DNA of 64,000 nt from Draconibacterium aestuarii (GCA_026671195.1 JAPOHD010000024.1:1-64000), one strand, 5' to 3'. Shown: positions 8,378 through 18,784, numbered from the stretch's first letter. Notes: generated from the sequence alone by a model not told the origin. A program made the numbers and translations.

Positions 8378-9679
8378 ATGAATTACAAAGGGAAGAAAGC
8401 TGCTTTTTATACACTGGGGTGCAAACTCAATTTTTCGGAAACATCAACTATTGCCGGCTCATTTAAAGAGGTTGGTTTTGAGCGTGTTGATTTTGAAGAA
8501 AAAGCGGATGTGTATGTAATCAATACTTGTTCGGTTACTAACCAGGGCGACAAAGCCAGCCGAAATATTATTCGAAAAGCAGCCAAACAAAACCCCAATG
8601 CAATGGTAATTGTGGTGGGTTGTTACTCGCAATTAAAACCCGACGAAGTGGGTCATATTGACGGTGTTGACATGGTTTTGGGAACACAGGAAAAATTTAC
8701 AATCCCGGCATTTCTTGGCGATTTGAGCAAAAAGGAAACCACAGAAATAAAAACGACCCGTTTAGCAGACATAAAAAGTTACCACAAAGCATTTTCGTGG
8801 GGTGATCGCACACGCAGCTTCCTAAAAGTTCAGGACGGTTGCGATTATTATTGTTCATTTTGTACCATTCCGTATGCACGTGGAAAAAGCAGAAACGACA
8901 ATATTTTAAATACCGTTAAGGAAGCTCAAAAATCAGTACAAAAAGGATTCAAAGAAATTATACTTACCGGTGTAAACATCGGTGACTTTGGAAAATCTAC
9001 CGGAGAAAATTTTCTTGATCTGTTAAAAGCTCTGGAACAAGTTGAAGGGCTTGAACGTTTGCGTTTGGGATCCATCGAACCCAACCTTTTAAAAGATGAA
9101 ATTATTGAACTGGTTTCCAAATCGAAGGTAATTATGCCTCACTTTCATATTCCTTTGCAAGCCGGTTCCGACGAGATTCTGTCGCTGATGAAACGAAAAT
9201 ACTCTACGGCTTTATTTGCCAAACGAGTACACCGTATCCGTGAGATTGTACCGCATGCATTTATTGGAGTTGATGTAATTGCCGGCACAAATGGCGAAAC
9301 CGAAAATTATTTCCAGGAATCATTCGACTTTATAAACAGCCTCGAAATTTCGCAGTTGCATGCCTTTACTTATTCGGAAAGAAGCGGAACACAAGCTTTA
9401 AAAATTCCGTGGAAAGTGGAAGTGGAGGAACGTAAAAACCGTACGCAGAAATACATCAACCTTTCGGAGAAAAAACTTCGGGCGTTTTACGAAAAACAAT
9501 TGGGAACCGAACAAACAGTTCTTTTTGAAGCCCAAAAGAACCAGGAAAAAATGCATGGTTTTACCGAAAACTACATAAAAGTTGAAGTACCTTACAACGA
9601 AAAACTGGTCAACAAACTTGGCGTGGTAAAATTAAAATCAATTCTACCCAATGGAAATGTTGAGGTAGAAATGATTTAA
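8378..9679 (+). CDS. mtaB: tRNA t(6)A37 methylthiotransferase MtaB
   Basis: A 433-residue radical-SAM methylthiotransferase that converts t6A37 to ms2t6A37 in tRNAs reading ANN codons. Seen: the N-terminal MTTase domain with cluster cysteines C15 (YTLGCKLN), C51 (INTCSVTNQGD) and C82 (VVGCYSQ). The radical SAM motif CDYYCSFC (C155, C159, C162) is followed by IPYARGKSRN. ILTGVNIGDFG and HIPLQAGSDEIL follow, then a short C-terminal TRAM-like end. The YTLGCKLN start and length point to MtaB rather than MiaB or RimO. Single-gene unit with its own promoter. Confidence 0.93.
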   Translation: MNYKGKKAAFYTLGCKLNFSETSTIAGSFKEVGFERVDFEEKADVYVINTCSVTNQGDKASRNIIRKAAKQNPNAMVIVVGCYSQLKPDEVGHIDGVDMVLGTQEKFTIPAFLGDLSKKETTEIKTTRLADIKSYHKAFSWGDRTRSFLKVQDGCDYYCSFCTIPYARGKSRNDNILNTVKEAQKSVQKGFKEIILTGVNIGDFGKSTGENFLDLLKALEQVEGLERLRLGSIEPNLLKDEIIELVSKSKVIMPHFHIPLQAGSDEILSLMKRKYSTALFAKRVHRIREIVPHAFIGVDVIAGTNGETENYFQESFDFINSLEISQLHAFTYSERSGTQALKIPWKVEVEERKNRTQKYINLSEKKLRAFYEKQLGTEQTVLFEAQKNQEKMHGFTENYIKVEVPYNEKLVNKLGVVKLKSILPNGNVEVEMI

Positions 9680-9833
9680 GAAATCTCTTTCTTTCAGACC
9701 AACACCTCTCACGAAGAAATTGATTCTTTCCTGCGTAATCATCATTCTGAATTGCCCCTAATTTCAATTGCAATAAGGCAATCGTAGTAAACCCTCTAAG
9801 CGGTTCAAATTCACAAAGTGCATAAAAAGGAAA

Positions 9834-9970
9834 GATTCCTCACTTTATTCGGAATGACAACATTGTATTGGATTTATTAGAGGAGAGAGCAGGTTGCAAA
9901 GCCGCCTGCTCTCTCCTCTCCTTTTATAAACACGTTTGTCATTCCGAAGGAGAATCACGACTGAGGAATC
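9834..9970. repeat. Nested palindromic intergenic repeat (REP/MITE-like)
   Basis: Within the 389-bp gap after mtaB, three inverted-repeat pairs are nested. GATTCCTCA (9834-9842) pairs with TGAGGAATC (9962-9970). TTCGGAATGACAA (9848-9860) pairs with TTGTCATTCCGAA (9936-9948). A perfect 14-bp stem GAGGAGAGAGCAGG / CCTGCTCTCTCCTC (9880-9893 with 9905-9918) sits in the centre, followed by TCCTTTT. The core could terminate mtaB. The outer arms are of the kind seen as dispersed repeats in Bacteroidota genomes (recalled, not checked). The rest of the gap (9680-9833 and 9971-10068) shows no gene. Confidence 0.75.
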
Positions 9971-10068
9971 TGTTCACGGATTAACTTCAAACAGGAACAG
10001 AATTTACTTGCTTAAATAAACTTCTCACCACAAGAATTTCCCTATTTTTACACCAAATACAATCACCA

Positions 10069-10866
10069 ATGGATTACAAAAAACTATGTTTTCAGGTTCA
10101 GGAAATTGCCCGCACAACTGGTCATTTCATTCGCAATGAACAGAAAAAGATTTCAGCAAAAAACATTGAAATTAAAAGTGTTGCCAGCCTGGTAACTTAC
10201 GTCGATAAAACCGCCGAACAACAAATAGTTTCGGCCTTAAAAGAGCTGATTCCTGACTCGGGTTTTGTAGCCGAAGAAGGAACCGCCGATTCGAACAACG
10301 AAAAATATACCTGGTTTGTTGATCCACTTGATGGAACAACCAATTACATTCACGGACTGGCGCCACACTCGGTAAGTATAGCTTTGGCCGAAGGTGACAA
10401 TTTGGTTTTGGGCGTAGTGTACGAAGTGGGCGCCGAAGAACTATTTTACGCATGGAAAAACAGCCCTGCCTTTTGTAATGGCGAGGAAATTCATTCAGCA
10501 AACCGATCAAAATCGGAAGATACTTTAATTGCCACCGGATTTCCTTACTACGAATTCGATCGTATGGACGACTACATAGAAGCCATGAAAGTATTGATGC
10601 AAAGTACACGCGGAATCCGTCGGTTTGGATCGGCTGCAATTGATCTTTGTTATGTGGCTGCCGGACGTTTTGATGCGTTTTGGGAACATGCCTTGCATGC
10701 CTGGGATGTAGCAGCCGGGGTTTTTATTCTTCAACAGGCAGGTGGAAAAACGGTTGACTTTAACGGTGGCAAAAATTGGTTGTTTGGAGGCGAACTGATT
10801 TCAGCCAGCGGAAGTTACTTCCCAGAATTTTATGGTATAATAAATAAATACCTGGGCACAAAATAA
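10069..10866 (+). CDS. Inositol monophosphatase family protein
   Basis: A 265-residue Mg-dependent, Li-sensitive-type phosphatase fold. Seen: VAEEG (Glu about 69-70), the motif WFVDPLDGTTNYIHG with metal ligands D85 and D88, and the second signature HALHAWDVAAGVFILQQAGG near the C terminus. The family dephosphorylates inositol phosphates or 3'-phosphoadenosine 5'-phosphate (CysQ). The sequence does not clearly separate these, so no symbol is given. Length is typical. It heads a plus-strand run with the next three genes. Confidence 0.9.
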   Translation: MDYKKLCFQVQEIARTTGHFIRNEQKKISAKNIEIKSVASLVTYVDKTAEQQIVSALKELIPDSGFVAEEGTADSNNEKYTWFVDPLDGTTNYIHGLAPHSVSIALAEGDNLVLGVVYEVGAEELFYAWKNSPAFCNGEEIHSANRSKSEDTLIATGFPYYEFDRMDDYIEAMKVLMQSTRGIRRFGSAAIDLCYVAAGRFDAFWEHALHAWDVAAGVFILQQAGGKTVDFNGGKNWLFGGELISASGSYFPEFYGIINKYLGTK

Positions 10867-10938
10867 GTCTCCGTTTTACTCTGTGTCTTCTTTGTGTTCT
10901 CTGTGGTAAAATTCGTAAATTGCGAAAAACAAATTAAC

Positions 10939-11415
10939 ATGGCAGAAAAAGAAATTTCGCTTTTAAAGGAACAACTGGCACGCCTCGACGAGAAAAAATT
11001 CGACCTGGATGCGTGGAAAAATCACACCTTGATTTTTTTGGAACGAATTTTTGGAAAAGATAATTCCAAACTGAAAATTATCAGGGACTTGCATTACGAT
11101 TATTCAAGCTGGAATTTGCGCGACACAGCTGCTTCCGGCAAATCGAAAGACAAAGATCCGGTAAAAATGCAGGCTCGTGAAATTTTGCAGGCTACCATTC
11201 TGGAACTGGAAACACTGGGACTGCCGCAGGGAGAAGACGACCAAAGAAAAGTGTGGCTTTTACTTCAGGATGAATTAACCGGAAAACAAACAAAAGAAAT
11301 TGAAGCCTTACTTAAATCGGATGACAAAGAAAAGGCGAAACGAATTAGTAAGATCCTGGAAAATATCGATAAAGAAAACCTGGCTGGTGTTCTTGCAAAA
11401 CTACTGACGAACTAG
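10939..11415 (+). CDS. Hypothetical helical protein
   Basis: About 158 residues with no recognised domain. It is charged and largely helical: MAEKEISLLKEQLARLDEKKFDLDAWKNHTLIF, then FGKDNSKLKIIRDLHYDYSSWNLRD, and a Lys/Glu-rich second half ending in LENIDKENLAGVLAKLLTN. The N-terminal heptad spacing suggests a short coiled coil. The frame is open to 10894, but MAEKEIS is the better start because the preceding stretch (ACTCTGTGTCTTCTTTGTG and on) reads as intergenic filler. It lies between the phosphatase and the glycosyltransferase with a 3-bp gap to the latter, so it is probably cotranscribed. Confidence 0.7.
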   Translation: MAEKEISLLKEQLARLDEKKFDLDAWKNHTLIFLERIFGKDNSKLKIIRDLHYDYSSWNLRDTAASGKSKDKDPVKMQAREILQATILELETLGLPQGEDDQRKVWLLLQDELTGKQTKEIEALLKSDDKEKAKRISKILENIDKENLAGVLAKLLTN

Positions 11416-11418
11416 CGG

Positions 11419-12459
11419 ATGACAAAAACAAAAAAGGTTGCTATTGTAATTTTAAACTGGAACGGGGTAAAACTTTTCCCGGATTTCCTTCCATCAATAC
11501 TGGAACATTCACAAGGCGAAAACATCGAAATAATTATTGCCGACAATGGCTCAACAGACCATTCGCTTGACTATTTAAAAACCAATTACCCGACGGTGAC
11601 ACTGATGGATTTGGAAACCAATTACGGTTTTGCCAAAGGTTACAACGTGGCATTGCAACAAATTGACGCCGATTATTTTGTTCTGTTAAATTCGGATGTA
11701 AAAGTTGAAAAAGGATGGATTGAACCTTGTATTAAACAATTTGAGAAGGATCAGAAAATTGCAGCGGTGCAACCCAAAGTATTGAGTTATAACGAACCCG
11801 AATATTTTGAGTATGCCGGAGCTGCCGGTGGTTTTATCGATAAATATGGTTATCCGTTTTGTCGCGGCCGAATACTTGACAAAGTTGAAAAAGACGAAAA
11901 ACAATACAATACATCATCTGAAATTTTTTGGGCAACGGGTGCCTGTATGTTTGTACGGGCCGATGTTTTTAAAAATTCAGGTGGTTTGGATGCTGACTTT
12001 TGGGCCCACATGGAAGAAATTGATTTGTGCTGGCGGCTTAAAAACCGGGGATACAAAATTGTATACGAACCTCAAAGTACAATCTATCATCTGGGAGGCG
12101 GCAGTTTGGAGTACGGCAATCCCAAAAAGGTATATTTAAATTTCCGCAACAACCTTTTTATGCTGTATAAAAATCTCCCGAAAAAGAAATTTACACGCAG
12201 ACTACTATCAAGAATGATACTGGATGGTGCGGCGGCGGCTAAATTTTTACTCGGATTCGAATTTAACGCATTTTGGGCAGTAACTCGCGCGCACGCATCA
12301 TTTTACAAAAATTTCTCATTGTTACTCACCAAACGAAAAGCCTTACAAAAACAAGTGATTGTTAATGATCATGAACAAATGTTCCAGGAAAGTATAATGT
12401 GGAAATTCTTTATTCAGAAAAAATATAATTTTGCCGACCTGAATTTCAATCCAAAATAA
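11419..12459 (+). CDS. Glycosyltransferase family 2 (rhamnosyltransferase-like)
   Basis: A 346-residue GT-A glycosyltransferase. Seen: VAIVILNWNGVKLFPDFLPS, the nucleotide-binding ADNGSTDHSLDYLK, ETNYGFAKGYNVALQ and the metal-binding FVLLNSDVKVE. WATGACMFVRADVF and DLCWRLKNRGYKIVYEP (catalytic-base region with ED-type motif HMEEIDLCWR) follow. It transfers a sugar from a nucleotide donor, probably in cell-surface polysaccharide synthesis at the inner face of the membrane. The donor and acceptor are unknown. One base separates it from the thioesterase gene. Confidence 0.9.
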   Translation: MTKTKKVAIVILNWNGVKLFPDFLPSILEHSQGENIEIIIADNGSTDHSLDYLKTNYPTVTLMDLETNYGFAKGYNVALQQIDADYFVLLNSDVKVEKGWIEPCIKQFEKDQKIAAVQPKVLSYNEPEYFEYAGAAGGFIDKYGYPFCRGRILDKVEKDEKQYNTSSEIFWATGACMFVRADVFKNSGGLDADFWAHMEEIDLCWRLKNRGYKIVYEPQSTIYHLGGGSLEYGNPKKVYLNFRNNLFMLYKNLPKKKFTRRLLSRMILDGAAAAKFLLGFEFNAFWAVTRAHASFYKNFSLLLTKRKALQKQVIVNDHEQMFQESIMWKFFIQKKYNFADLNFNPK

Positions 12460-12460
12460 A

Positions 12461-12877
12461 ATGCAGAAATTACAATTCACCGAACCGATTTATACCTATC
12501 AAATTGATTTTGTTGGGCACGTTAACAATATTATTTACGTGCAGTGGCTGGAAAATGCACGTGTTAAACTAATTGAAGCCATGGACCTTTCGATTCTGGA
12601 CCTGTCGGTAAAAGAAGATATTTTACCCATAATTACCGAAACCACTATTCAATATAAAAAGCCCTTTTTCCTAAACAATAAAGTACAAGTTGAGGTCTGG
12701 GTATCGGAACTGTTTAATGTTTCTGCCAATTTTAAGTTTCGTTTTCTGAATGAAAAAGGAGATGTATGTTCCACTGCTCAGCAAAAAGTATTGTTTATTG
12801 ATAAAGCCACACAACGTCCATCACGAAAAATTATAAAATTTAAAGAAAATTTTGAGCGGTATTTAATTCAGGAGTAG
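12461..12877 (+). CDS. Acyl-CoA thioesterase, 4HBT (hotdog) family
   Basis: A 138-residue single-hotdog protein. Seen: IYTYQIDFVGHVNNIIYVQWLENARVKLIEAM, with the Asp and the GHVNN..Y..W.E.AR pattern of YbgC/4-hydroxybenzoyl-CoA-type thioesterases. ITETTIQYKKPFFLNNKVQVEVWV follows. It hydrolyses acyl-CoA or acyl-ACP thioesters. The chain specificity cannot be read. Last gene of the plus-strand run. Confidence 0.88.
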   Translation: MQKLQFTEPIYTYQIDFVGHVNNIIYVQWLENARVKLIEAMDLSILDLSVKEDILPIITETTIQYKKPFFLNNKVQVEVWVSELFNVSANFKFRFLNEKGDVCSTAQQKVLFIDKATQRPSRKIIKFKENFERYLIQE

Positions 12878-12891
12878 CCTTAATTTTATAT

Positions 12892-13497
12892 TTAATCATT
12901 GACTTTGTAACGTTTCAAAAGTTGCCGATAGTTTTCGGGAGTATCCATATCTTCCAGAATATCGGCGCATTCGCAGCCAATTACCCGATCCGGATATTTA
13001 TTGATAATCGTTTTAGCTCCTTGAGTTCCGTCCAGGCACATGAGTTCGTTAAAATAAACTTTATCGAAAAGAGCAGGTGCACCTCGCCACCCCGAAACAC
13101 TTTGCGAAACAATTATCTGACGTTTTTCTGCTTGAAATTTCGAAATGAGATTTTTGAAGTGGTCTGTTGTTACAAGGGGTTGGTCTATCAAAGCAAAAAG
13201 TACTCCTTTTGCACCAGGAACTTCCCTTTCAACACGCTTTATACCGGCGGAGACTGAACTTCCCATTCCCTTTTCCCATAAATTGTTTAGAACAATTTCT
13301 ACTTCCGTTTTTTCAAACAGAGGAATAATCTGCCCGGCTGATGCGCCCAAAACAACATATAGGGGTTGAGTAGTTGCTTTTAACACATTTATTTGATGCT
13401 CAATTAAAGTGCCGGCTCCCCAGGGCAATAATTGTTTGGGCCGCTGCATGCGTGAAGAATTACCTGCTGCCAACAGTATTATTGGTATTTTATCCAT
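12892..13497 (-). CDS. MobA-like nucleotidyltransferase for molybdenum cofactor
   Basis: About 201 residues with MDKIPIILLAAGNSSRMQRPKQLLPWG (LAAG.S.RM..PK signature), FALIDQPLVTTDHFKNL and WRGAPALFDKVYFNELM, the MobA/MocA-like NTP-transferase pattern. The frame runs to 13551, but the ATG at 13497 overlaps the end of xdhC by 8 bp, a typical coupled start. Position at the end of the molybdenum hydroxylase operon supports a role as MocA-type CTP:molybdopterin cytidylyltransferase or a related cofactor step. Which nucleotide is used is inference. Confidence 0.87.
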   Translation of the reverse strand: MDKIPIILLAAGNSSRMQRPKQLLPWGAGTLIEHQINVLKATTQPLYVVLGASAGQIIPLFEKTEVEIVLNNLWEKGMGSSVSAGIKRVEREVPGAKGVLFALIDQPLVTTDHFKNLISKFQAEKRQIIVSQSVSGWRGAPALFDKVYFNELMCLDGTQGAKTIINKYPDRVIGCECADILEDMDTPENYRQLLKRYKVND

Positions 13498-14506
13498 GAA
13501 TTGCTCCCTCTTTTTCGCGCAGAGCAACAGGTCGCTGGCTTCGAACCACACTTAAAATCTCAGCTAAAATTGAAATGGCAATTTCCGAAGCACTTTCTGC
13601 TCCGATATTTATCCCGGTTGGCCCGTGAATCTGATCAAGAAAATCAAGTGGAATATCAGGATTATAATCCAGCAGCATAGAAATCACCCGCTCTCTCCTG
13701 CTTACCGATCCCAACAATCCCAGGTATGCCAGCTTTGTATCTTTTAAAGCCATCAGATATTGTACATCTTTATTAAAACTATGTGTTATTAACACCACTG
13801 CAGTTTGCTCATCAAAACCCGAGGTATCAATATTATCAATGGCAGGAGTTATCAATGCTCTGGCCCCGGGGAAATAATCGCATGATTTTTCCTGATCGGG
13901 AGAAGCCACCACAATAACTTCCCACCCCAGTAATTTGGCTGCCTGGCATAACTGAACGGCATCGTGTTCGGCTCCGAAAATATACAGTTGAAACAGGGGA
14001 CCAAATTCCTGCTCGAAACAGGGCTGGTTATTTATACTATCAATACTAAAGGAGGGATTCAGAACATGTTGTTTTCCATCCAGAATAAGAACCGAACCCA
14101 CATCAGAATATTCACCAACTTCGTTTCTAAAAGTAGATTCTAATTTGAAGGGCCGCCTGTTTTCCAGTTGTTTTTCAAAATCAAGGAGCAATTCTGAAGA
14201 TAAAAATACTGGTTCAATAAGAATGGTAATGATCCCTTCGCAACCAATCCGCAATCGCCCATCGTAGCTTATTATTTTGGCTTTGTTATTTATGAAAACA
14301 CTTTGAGCCTGACGTTCGATCTCACTCTCCACACATCCCCCACTCACTGCACCCGCATATTCACCATCTTCGCGAATCAGCATTCGAACACCGGGACGAC
14401 GATAAGATGAACCATTAAGAGCAACTACTGATACAAAGACCGCTTTTTTTCCTGATTGTTGCCATGCAGCCAGGGTTTCAAACAGGTGTTTTATTTCATG
14501 CGTCAT
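13490..14506 (-). CDS. XdhC/CoxI family molybdenum-cofactor maturation factor
   Basis: A 338-residue protein with the N-terminal XdhC domain (WQQSGKKAVFVSVVALNGSSYRRPGVRMLI, AGAVSGGCVESEIERQ) and the C-terminal Rossmann XdhC domain (LYIFGAEHDAVQLCQAAKLLGWEVIVVA, VVLITHSFNKDVQYLMALKD, YLGLLGSVSRRERV). Known members bind sulfurated molybdenum cofactor and deliver it to xanthine-dehydrogenase-type enzymes. The gene follows the molybdopterin-binding subunit and overlaps the MobA-like gene, so it is the dedicated insertion factor of this operon. Confidence 0.93.
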   Translation of the reverse strand: MTHEIKHLFETLAAWQQSGKKAVFVSVVALNGSSYRRPGVRMLIREDGEYAGAVSGGCVESEIERQAQSVFINNKAKIISYDGRLRIGCEGIITILIEPVFLSSELLLDFEKQLENRRPFKLESTFRNEVGEYSDVGSVLILDGKQHVLNPSFSIDSINNQPCFEQEFGPLFQLYIFGAEHDAVQLCQAAKLLGWEVIVVASPDQEKSCDYFPGARALITPAIDNIDTSGFDEQTAVVLITHSFNKDVQYLMALKDTKLAYLGLLGSVSRRERVISMLLDYNPDIPLDFLDQIHGPTGINIGAESASEIAISILAEILSVVRSQRPVALREKEGAIHG

Positions 14507-14532
14507 AACTTATGTTTGAGCAATTTTTCTAC

Positions 14533-16779
14533 TTAATCAAAAGAATTCTTTATAAAAGGCTGGTGGTAATAACGCGTTCCGGTTGCTTTATACATGGCAT
14601 TTGCCAGTGCAGCCATAACCGGCGGATATGGTGGTTCGCCCAAACCGGTTGGATGAATATTATTCTCAACAAAATGTACATCGATCTTTTTGGGAGCTTC
14701 TGTGTAACGGATTAAACGATAACCATCGAAATTATTCTGATCGGGTTGTCCTTCAGAGAAAGTAAGTTCGCCATACATGGCCGTACCAATTCCATCAACC
14801 ACCGATCCTTCTACCATATTCACAGCAGCGTCGGGATTCACAACAATTCCACAGTCAATTGCATTGTACACTTTTTCGACTTTGGGTTCGCCATTTTCCA
14901 TTACCAGATCGACCACCTGTGCAGCATAACTTCTGTGACAGAAATAAGCTGCCACTCCCCTGCTTTTTCCTTCAGCAGCCTGATTCCATCCCGACTTTTC
15001 GCGCACCATTTCGAGTACGCCGGCATAACGCGAGGCATCGTAATCGTTGTTTTCGCCAACAGGATTTTCCTGAGCGCGTTTTAACAGATCGAGGCGGAAC
15101 TGAATCGGATCGACTCCCATTTCTTCCGCCAATTCATCAAGGAACGACTGTTCGGCCGCAGCGTTAAAATTTGAACCGGGCGCCCGCATGGCACCTACAC
15201 TGATGTTGGAATCGGTTTCCCAACTTTCGGCCAGGTAATTATCCAGTGCGCCTGCCGGAAAACGATTGGCATGCAAGGCATTCTCAGGAATTCCGCCCAT
15301 TTTCACATGAAAAGCAGTTAAATTATTATCGGTATCAAGTGCTGCGCGATACACGGCGTGGTACATCGGCCGATAGATTCCGGCAGTCATTTCATCCTCG
15401 CGTGTATAAATCAGTTTAACTGGAGCTTTCATTTTTTGTGAAATTACAGCAGCTTCCACACCAAAGTGGCCATACAACCGTCGTCCAAAACCACCTCCCA
15501 TCCGGGTCATCTGAACTTCAACTTTGTCCAGCGGCAAACCAAGTCTTTCTGCCACACTTTTTCCCATGTATTCAGGACTCTGAATAGGACCTACTACCAC
15601 GGCACTGTCGGCTTTTACATCGGCAAAAAAGTTCATGGGTTCCATGGGGCTGTGTGCCAGAAAAGGAGCAGTATATGTACGTTCGATTACTCGTGCGGCA
15701 TTTTTAAACTCTTCTTCCGGATTCCCGTCTCTTCTGACTATTTCTCCCGGTTTTTTCGCCATCTCTTTCATTTTCGCTATGTGTCCGAAAGTACTTTCCA
15801 GCCCGGCAGGTACATTCACTTCGTAATCGTTTCCCCACCCCGCCATCGAGATTTTCGATTCAGCAGACAGTTCCCACTCCACATTCAACATCAACTTGGC
15901 ATTCCAAACTTCCCAGGTTGAATTTCCAATGATCACCACCTGTTCGTTAAACGAAATTGTATCCGACCATTGTCTTTTATAATCGTCGTTAAAGGTTTTC
16001 AGGGTAAATACATCTTTTATCCCCGGCATACTTTTTACTTCATCGGGATCAAACGATTTTAGTTTCATCCCAAATGCAGGTGGATGAATAAGCATTGCGT
16101 ACAACATTCCATCCACTTTGTAATCGAGGCCAAACAATGGTTTACCGGTTACGATTCCCATTCCGTCGACATTCTTTCGTGAGGTTCCGACAATGCTAAA
16201 GTCATCAAGTTCTTTTAAATCCACTTTCTCGGGGACAGCGACTTGCGCAGCTACCGATGCAAATTCGCCGTAACCGGCCTTTTTGCCACTTCCTTCGTGC
16301 ATTAAAACACCGGTCTCAGAAGTGACTTCTTCAACGGAAACATTCCACGCTTTGGCTGCTGCTTCCCGCAACATTGTCCGGGCAGTAGCTCCTGCCATGC
16401 GCAATGCCGACCAGGTTGTCCGGATCGAATCGCTTCCTCCGGCCAACTGACGCGTGTATTTGACCGTATCGAGTGGCGCCTGCTCAACCAGTACATTTTT
16501 CCAATCCACATCCAGTTCTTCAGCCACAATCATCGGCATGGAGGTTTTTACATTCTGACCAATTTCGGGATTGGGTGAAAAAATCGTCACCACTCCATTT
16601 TCACCGATCTTCAGGTAAGCATTTATCTCGAACCATTCATCTGGGATGGTCAGTTCCTTTGGCGTATTAACGCTGCAAGCCGAAGCCAGCCAGCTAAAGC
16701 CGATCATTAACCCGCCTCCGGCAGCGAGTGAACTTTTTAAAAATGAACGTCTGTTATAGGTTGTTTTTACAAGTGTCAT
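14533..16779 (-). CDS. Molybdopterin-binding subunit of a xanthine dehydrogenase-family oxidoreductase
   Basis: A 748-residue large subunit of the IorB/aldehyde-oxidase type. The N terminus has a twin-arginine signal (YNRRSFLKSSLAAGGGLMIGF) followed by LASAC, a possible lipobox, so the folded holoenzyme is exported and may be membrane-anchored. Cofactor-binding motifs include QSPEYMGKSVAERLGLP, RMGGGFGRR, MRAPGSNFNAAAEQSFLDELA and a late GLGEPPYPPVMAALANA with the Glu expected near the Mo site. It hydroxylates an aldehyde or N-heterocycle using water. The substrate is unknown. With the (2Fe-2S) subunit upstream and XdhC and MobA-like downstream it forms one operon. Confidence 0.92.
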   Translation of the reverse strand: MTLVKTTYNRRSFLKSSLAAGGGLMIGFSWLASACSVNTPKELTIPDEWFEINAYLKIGENGVVTIFSPNPEIGQNVKTSMPMIVAEELDVDWKNVLVEQAPLDTVKYTRQLAGGSDSIRTTWSALRMAGATARTMLREAAAKAWNVSVEEVTSETGVLMHEGSGKKAGYGEFASVAAQVAVPEKVDLKELDDFSIVGTSRKNVDGMGIVTGKPLFGLDYKVDGMLYAMLIHPPAFGMKLKSFDPDEVKSMPGIKDVFTLKTFNDDYKRQWSDTISFNEQVVIIGNSTWEVWNAKLMLNVEWELSAESKISMAGWGNDYEVNVPAGLESTFGHIAKMKEMAKKPGEIVRRDGNPEEEFKNAARVIERTYTAPFLAHSPMEPMNFFADVKADSAVVVGPIQSPEYMGKSVAERLGLPLDKVEVQMTRMGGGFGRRLYGHFGVEAAVISQKMKAPVKLIYTREDEMTAGIYRPMYHAVYRAALDTDNNLTAFHVKMGGIPENALHANRFPAGALDNYLAESWETDSNISVGAMRAPGSNFNAAAEQSFLDELAEEMGVDPIQFRLDLLKRAQENPVGENNDYDASRYAGVLEMVREKSGWNQAAEGKSRGVAAYFCHRSYAAQVVDLVMENGEPKVEKVYNAIDCGIVVNPDAAVNMVEGSVVDGIGTAMYGELTFSEGQPDQNNFDGYRLIRYTEAPKKIDVHFVENNIHPTGLGEPPYPPVMAALANAMYKATGTRYYHQPFIKNSFD

Positions 16780-16829
16780 CTTTCCTGATTTAAGTTAAAT
16801 ATTGCTCGTTTAGCAGAATGAGGCAGAAA

Positions 16830-17285
16830 TTATACTTTTGAAGCTGTTTTTATTGCTTCCTTAATTCGTAAATAAGTTCCACAACGGCAAATATTTCCGT
16901 TCATTGCAGTTTCAATCTCCTCATCGCTGGGATGTGGATTTTCATTCAGAAGAGCGGCAGCAGACATAATTTGGCCCGATTGACAATAGCCACACTGAGC
17001 AACATCCTGTTCCAACCAGGCTTGCTGCACAAGGTGATCTCCGTCTTCAGAAAGTCCTTCGATGGTTGTAATTTGTTTATCGCCAACCGAATCGACGAAG
17101 GTGATACACGAACGAACGGCCTTCCCATCGAGATGAATGGTGCAGGCGCCACACTGTGCAACACCACAACCGTATTTTGTGCCTAATAAGTTGAGATGAT
17201 CGCGAAGTACCCATAATACTGGAGTCGAAGGATCAACATCAACCTGATGTGTTTTCCCGTTAACATTAAGATTAAATACAGCCAT
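16830..17285 (-). CDS. (2Fe-2S) subunit of the molybdenum hydroxylase
   Basis: About 151 residues with two [2Fe-2S] domains: the plant-type cluster [23 protein letters not shown] and the helical CO-dehydrogenase-type cluster [17 protein letters not shown]...[14 protein letters not shown]. All eight cysteines are present. It transfers electrons from the Mo centre to an external acceptor. [11 protein letters not shown] (ATG at 17285) is the natural start; the frame upstream adds ten unlikely residues. It has no signal, so it is probably co-exported with the Tat-bearing large subunit. First gene of the operon. Confidence 0.93.
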   Translation of the reverse strand: MAVFNLNVNGKTHQVDVDPSTPVLWVLRDHLNLLGTKYGCGVAQCGACTIHLDGKAVRSCITFVDSVGDKQITTIEGLSEDGDHLVQQAWLEQDVAQCGYCQSGQIMSAAALLNENPHPSDEEIETAMNGNICRCGTYLRIKEAIKTASKV

Positions 17286-17450
17286 ATTATTAATTGTTAT
17301 AAATCTTCTTATCAAATTGGTAGTACCAACAGTGTGTTTCCCAAGCTCTCACCTCTCCACTTTAACGCATTTAACAACAAACAGTTGCACAAAATGTTTA
17401 ACATTTCGTATTTCCTAAGAAATACGTATTGAAAGAAACCATCGTGCTCC

Positions 17451-18455
<1,005 letters not shown>

Positions 18456-18571
18456 TTAAAAAGCATCCGTAGATAACTCCCATGATTTTAATTATGCTTG
18501 TTTGTGGCAAATTTTTGTCATGGTCGTTTCATACTAATTTCCGTTACGTTTAACTTACGTTGAATACCATA

Positions 18572-18637
18572 CAAAGTTGTGTTATTATTCTGAAAATTGT
18601 GTTATACAAATTACGGGTTTGATTACCATTATTACTG
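18572..18637 (-). promoter_or_regulatory. Operator copy 1 and -7 box (aldo/keto reductase promoter)
   Basis: On the plus strand TTATACAAATTACGG, 7 variable bases, then TACCATTATTACTG (18602-18637). Exactly 22 bp away, the minus-strand octamer CAACTTTG (18579-18572) fits NAnnTTTG as a -7 box reading toward the 17451-18437 gene. The same arrangement occurs at 20.97 kb and 23.59 kb. Confidence 0.75.
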
Positions 18638-18784
18638 ATTATTGCAAGAACACAATTAACTGACAATAAACAAATTGCATAAGCTCTACTATTGCCTCAT
18701 AAGCTATTACGGGCATAAGTAGAAACTGATTCTTTGTAATGATTTGAAAAATTGAAACAGTTGAATAATTAATTTTACTTTTAG

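Noticed and set aside
10894-10938. Longer start for the hypothetical protein
   Set aside because: The added 15 residues come from an intergenic-looking TTTGTGTTCTCTGTGG stretch; MAEKEIS is the natural start.
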